From CAZXMB01 sp964641715 (GTDB lineage Bacteria > Desulfobacterota > BSN033 > UBA1163): 8,624 nt of DNA. The stretch spans positions 1 through 8,624 of the forward strand of contig CAZXMB010000128.1 of assembly GCA_964641715.1 (NCBI GenBank), given 5' to 3'. The notes under the pieces are model-generated. The model worked only from the letters and a program-made list of their open reading frames with translations, was not told the origin of the DNA and searched no databases. This document shows, one piece after another, positions 5,816-8,624 of the stretch. Position 1 is the first letter of the stretch; the number at the start of each line of letters is the position of its first letter. The position numbers were made by a program, and so were the translations under genes.

Positions 5816-6865
5816 ATGGAAGAAAAAGAGTTAGTTGAAATCGATGGTTCTTTCGGAGAAGGCGGAGGACAGATCTTAAGGACCTCCCTTGCCCTCTCTG
5901 CGATATTGGGAAAGCCCTTTACCATCCATCATATTCGATCAAAACGGAGGAATCCCGGTCTTCAGGCCCAGCACCTGAAAGCAGTCGAAGCGTCAGCCCA
6001 AATTGCAGAGGGTCATGTGGAGGGGGCTGAGGTTGGGTCGCAAAGAATCACCTTCTTCCCTCAAAAGATCATTCCAGGAAATTATCGGTTCGAGGTGAAA
6101 ACAGCAGGCTCTGTTACCCTCATTCTTCAGGCGATTCTCCTCCCTCTTAGTATGGCTCGGGGAACCTCAAAAGCCACCTTGATCGGAGGTACTCATGTTC
6201 CATGGAGCCCTCCGTTTCATTACTTCTCTGAGGTTTTATTACCTGCGATTGAGAGGATGGGGATTTCTGCAGAGGCAATCCTTGAAAGATGGGGCTACTA
6301 TCCGAAAGGAGGGGGGATGATGGACCTGAAGGTTAATCCGCCGGGTGAATTGAAGGCGATATCACTGGTTGATCGAGGTTCGCTAAAAGGAATTCGGGGA
6401 CTCTCCACGGTCTCTCACCTTCCCAGGCATGTGGCGGAGCGACAGAAGGAACAAGCCCTGAAAAGGATCCATAAGGAGCTGAAGAAAGAGGCTGAGATCG
6501 CTGTTCTTGAGGATGCCCCTTCGGATAGTCCCGGTTCTTTCATGGCCATAATGGCTGATTATGAAGGGGCAATCGCCGGATTTTCTTCTTTAGGCTCGAA
6601 GGGTAAGCCAGCAGAGAAGGTGGCTGACGAGGCCGTAGATGCCTTCAAAGATTACTTTAAGGCTAAAGGTTGTCTCGATCCCCATCTGGGAGACCAGCTG
6701 ATCCCTTTCATGGCTCTGGCAAAAGGGAGATCCTCATTTACCACTACCCGGCTCACTGACCATCTGCTTACCAATCTATGGGTTCTTCAGCATTTTTTGG
6801 AGTTAAGGGTCTTAAGAAAAGGGGAAAAAGGAGGAGAAGGAAGGGTCGAATTTCTCAATGAATAG
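5816..6865 (+). CDS. rtcA: RNA 3'-terminal phosphate cyclase
   Basis: RtcA (349 residues; E. coli about 338) uses ATP to convert an RNA 3'-phosphate to a 2',3'-cyclic phosphate through a covalent histidine-AMP intermediate. Visible features are the N-terminal IDGSFGEGGGQILRTSLALSA (9-29), RNPGLQAQHLKAV (45-57), TAGSVTLILQAILLPL (96-111), GGTHVPWSPPFHY (124-136), GYYPKGGG (160-167), HLGDQLIPFMALA (290-302) and DHLLTNLWVLQHFL (315-328). His316 in the last motif corresponds to the nucleophilic histidine of E. coli RtcA. The catalytic set looks complete, so an active cyclase is expected rather than the inactive Rcl1 type. The ATG has AAGGA nine bases upstream. The C-terminus (333-349) is a charged tail encoded by a purine-only run. 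No rtcB ligase, rtcR or archease is in the window. hflX follows 54 bases downstream on the same strand. Confidence 0.95.
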   Translation: MEEKELVEIDGSFGEGGGQILRTSLALSAILGKPFTIHHIRSKRRNPGLQAQHLKAVEASAQIAEGHVEGAEVGSQRITFFPQKIIPGNYRFEVKTAGSVTLILQAILLPLSMARGTSKATLIGGTHVPWSPPFHYFSEVLLPAIERMGISAEAILERWGYYPKGGGMMDLKVNPPGELKAISLVDRGSLKGIRGLSTVSHLPRHVAERQKEQALKRIHKELKKEAEIAVLEDAPSDSPGSFMAIMADYEGAIAGFSSLGSKGKPAEKVADEAVDAFKDYFKAKGCLDPHLGDQLIPFMALAKGRSSFTTTRLTDHLLTNLWVLQHFLELRVLRKGEKGGEGRVEFLNE

Positions 6866-6871
6866 AAAGAG

Positions 6872-6900
6872 TTGATTTATTTTTGAGGCCGTATTAAAAT
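6872..6900 (+). promoter_or_regulatory. Candidate promoter of hflX in the rtcA-hflX gap
   Basis: TTGATT (6872-6877) and TAAAAT (6895-6900) are separated by 17 bases and match four of six and five of six consensus bases. Transcription would begin near 6907, immediately before the AAGGAGG ribosome-binding site. This would give hflX a separate short-leader transcript besides any read-through from rtcA; no terminator hairpin was found in the gap. Confidence 0.45.
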
Positions 6901-6907
6901 ATTTAAA

Positions 6908-6914
6908 AAGGAGG
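6908..6914 (+). promoter_or_regulatory. Strong Shine-Dalgarno site that places the hflX start at ATT
   Basis: AAGGAGG is essentially the full anti-16S complement. Five bases (AATAG) separate it from ATT at 6920-6922. The TAG just before that ATT is in the hflX frame, so translation of this frame cannot start further upstream. No ATG, GTG or TTG in this frame lies near the site. Confidence 0.75.
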
Positions 6915-6919
6915 AATAG

Positions 6920-8624
6920 ATTAACCGCGTTTTTGGAAATACCATTGGCTTAAAACCCAGTCAGATCAGAAAGATTGAGCACCTCTATCGAAAGAAGATC
7001 CCTCCCCAGTGGATCATCACCTCAGAGATCGCCCATTTTTTAATCGAGCTTGCCACTGAAATCCGCAGACAGATCGGCATTCTCATCGGCCGAAGGGGAT
7101 CGATTGAGATGGTTATAGTCGGAGATCAGAAAGGGATGACCATCCCAGATCTCCAGAGGTACCGAACCGGAATGCCAAGACTCAGGGGTTTGCGTCTCGT
7201 ACATACCCACCTTCAGGGAGAACCCCTAACCGAAGAGGATCTGACAGATCTGACCCTTTTAAGGCTGGACATGATGGTTGTCCTTACTCCCCAAGAGGAT
7301 GGATCGCCTGAGAGGGTTTATTTCGCTTACCTCCTTCCCGATAATCCTGAAAAGAAGGCCTGGAAGATCGAATCCTCCTCCTCTTTTAGACAGCTGGAAA
7401 TTGATTTCTTGAAATTCATCCAGTCTCTTGAGGATGAATTCCAGAAGGGTCAACAGGCGATTACCACCCAGGGGTCCAAGGAGAGGGCCATTCTGCTTTC
7501 TGTGAGCAGAGAGAATAGGGAAACTTTAGAGGCCTCCATGGAGGAACTTAAAAAACTTGCAGATTCAAGCGGTATCACTGTCGCCGATACCCTGATTCAA
7601 AGACCTCAGTATCTTTCACACCTTACACTGATCGGAAAGGGTAAGCTGAAAGAGTTGTTAGTCAAATGCATGCAGTTAGGGGTTGATTTAATCATCTTTG
7701 ATCAGAATTTAAGTCCCGGTCAAATCGCAGCGATTTCGGATTTAATGGATTTGAGGATCATTGACCGGACACAGCTCATCTTAGATGTCTTTGCCCAGCG
7801 GGCGGAAACAAGGGATGGGAAGGTTCAGGTCGAATTGGCACAACTAAGATATCTTCTCCCACGATTAGCCAAAAAAACACTTGCCCTATCGAGACTGACC
7901 GGTGGAATCGGTGGAAGAGGGCCTGGAGAAACAAAATTGGAGATCGATCGACGAAGGGTGAGGGATCGGATTCACCTTCTGGAAAGGGAATTGGAGAGAT
8001 TAAGTCTGAGGAGGCAGCAGAGAAGGGCTCACCGTGAAAAAACGGGAGTCCCCATTCTCTCCATCATCGGTTATACGAATGCAGGAAAGTCGACCCTTTT
8101 CAACCTGCTCACCCGAAGCCATTTCAATGTAGAGGACAAGCTCTTTGCCACCCTGGATACGGCAGCTCGAAGGCTGAGGTTAGGCAGTTCTTCCTCTTCG
8201 GACAGGAAAGGCCCTCCGATGGTGATCACCGATACCGTAGGATTCATTAAAGATCTCCCCAAGGACCTGATGGGTGCCTTTCGCCCCACCTTTGATGAAT
8301 TGAAGGAATCCGACCTATTGATCCATCTGGTCGATCTCAGCGATCCCCGTTTTTCAGATCATATGGAAGACGTTGAAAAGATACTTCTTGAACTGGATTT
8401 GAACCGGATTCCAAGACTGCTGGTCTTCAATAAAGAGGATCGGGTGAGACCGGAAGAAGTCAAAGCCATCTGCCAGAGATATGGAGGCATCTCCATCTCC
8501 GCTCTCCGACCGGAGAGTCTCGGCAATTTCTTCATAACCCTGGAAAGGAAGTTAAGTGAGATCTTTCCGTGGGAAAGGGACTTTCCTGAGGATCCAAAAG
8601 ACCATGAGATCGGTCAGGGCAGGT
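6920..8624 (+). CDS. hflX: GTPase HflX, long form, 3' end cut by window, apparent ATT start
   Basis: HflX is a ribosome-associated GTPase that splits stalled or stress-inactivated ribosomes. The frame is open from 6920 to the window end: 568 residues, C-terminus missing. Residues 1-185 are the extra N-terminal domain of long HflX proteins, starting (M)NRVFGNTIGLKPSQ. The HflX domain follows (about 188-375: KERAILLSV, LIGKGKLKEL, FDQNLSPGQ, RTQLILDVFAQRA, LTGGIGGRGPGETKLE) and ends in an arginine-rich helix. The G domain has G1 GYTNAGKS (384-391), the switch I/G2 region FATLDTAARR (409-418), G3 DTVGF (438-442), G4 NKED (504-507) and G5 SAL (527-529). The first in-frame ATG is codon 64 and would remove the conserved N-terminus, so ATT with the AAGGAGG site is the best start. 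A true ATG lost by sequencing error is the alternative. A serine-rich insert occurs at 423-427. The gene follows rtcA by 54 bases and may have its own promoter. Confidence 0.92.
   Translation, partial: MNRVFGNTIGLKPSQIRKIEHLYRKKIPPQWIITSEIAHFLIELATEIRRQIGILIGRRGSIEMVIVGDQKGMTIPDLQRYRTGMPRLRGLRLVHTHLQGEPLTEEDLTDLTLLRLDMMVVLTPQEDGSPERVYFAYLLPDNPEKKAWKIESSSSFRQLEIDFLKFIQSLEDEFQKGQQAITTQGSKERAILLSVSRENRETLEASMEELKKLADSSGITVADTLIQRPQYLSHLTLIGKGKLKELLVKCMQLGVDLIIFDQNLSPGQIAAISDLMDLRIIDRTQLILDVFAQRAETRDGKVQVELAQLRYLLPRLAKKTLALSRLTGGIGGRGPGETKLEIDRRRVRDRIHLLERELERLSLRRQQRRAHREKTGVPILSIIGYTNAGKSTLFNLLTRSHFNVEDKLFATLDTAARRLRLGSSSSSDRKGPPMVITDTVGFIKDLPKDLMGAFRPTFDELKESDLLIHLVDLSDPRFSDHMEDVEKILLELDLNRIPRLLVFNKEDRVRPEEVKAICQRYGGISISALRPESLGNFFITLERKLSEIFPWERDFPEDPKDHEIGQGR

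Noticed and set aside
7259..7453. Minus-strand open frame opposite hflX (also one at 8071-8289)
   Set aside because: The HflX reading frame is continuous and motif-rich across both; these are shadows.
1..8624. Defence system, CRISPR array, mobile element or tRNA
   Set aside because: No spaced repeats, transposase or integrase motifs, terminal inverted repeats or tRNA-like cloverleaf were recognised by eye, and every long conserved frame belongs to a known housekeeping or sugar-metabolism family.

Overview
The window looks like ordinary bacterial chromosome of moderate GC content. The mix of genes suggests a deltaproteobacterium in the broad sense (Desulfobacterota-like): a nucleotide-sugar pair, a long-form HflX with an N-terminal GNTxGLKPSQ segment, an NfeD/slipin operon, TrmJ and RtcA. 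This placement is an inference and only moderately secure. I see no tRNA or rRNA gene, CRISPR array, insertion sequence, phage gene or toxin-antitoxin pair.

Seven genes lie in four units of alternating direction. Unit 1 (minus, 2654 to 136) is a DegT-family aminotransferase followed by a UDP-sugar 6-dehydrogenase, probably making an amino-uronic sugar nucleotide for surface polysaccharide; a weak terminator lies beyond it. Unit 2 (plus, 2737 to 3474) is trmJ, a tRNA 2'-O-methyltransferase, divergent from unit 1 across an 82-base gap that carries both promoters. Unit 3 (minus, 5557 to 3495) is a membrane serine protease of the NfeD/ClpP class translationally coupled to a slipin. It converges on trmJ, and one hairpin spans the junction with the trmJ stop codon in its loop. 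Unit 4 (plus, 5816 to the right edge) is rtcA, RNA 3'-phosphate cyclase, followed by hflX, a ribosome-associated GTPase cut by the window end.

Three genes (trmJ, rtcA, hflX) act on RNA or ribosomes, and unit 3 is a membrane quality-control pair. I find no convincing new multi-gene system. The points worth attention concern gene expression. hflX has no ATG, GTG or TTG that could start its conserved N-terminus and appears to begin at ATT behind a near-perfect Shine-Dalgarno. The aminotransferase appears to begin at TTG. The predicted trmJ promoter would start transcription essentially at the ATG, giving a leaderless message. Several other predicted promoters also sit very close to their genes.
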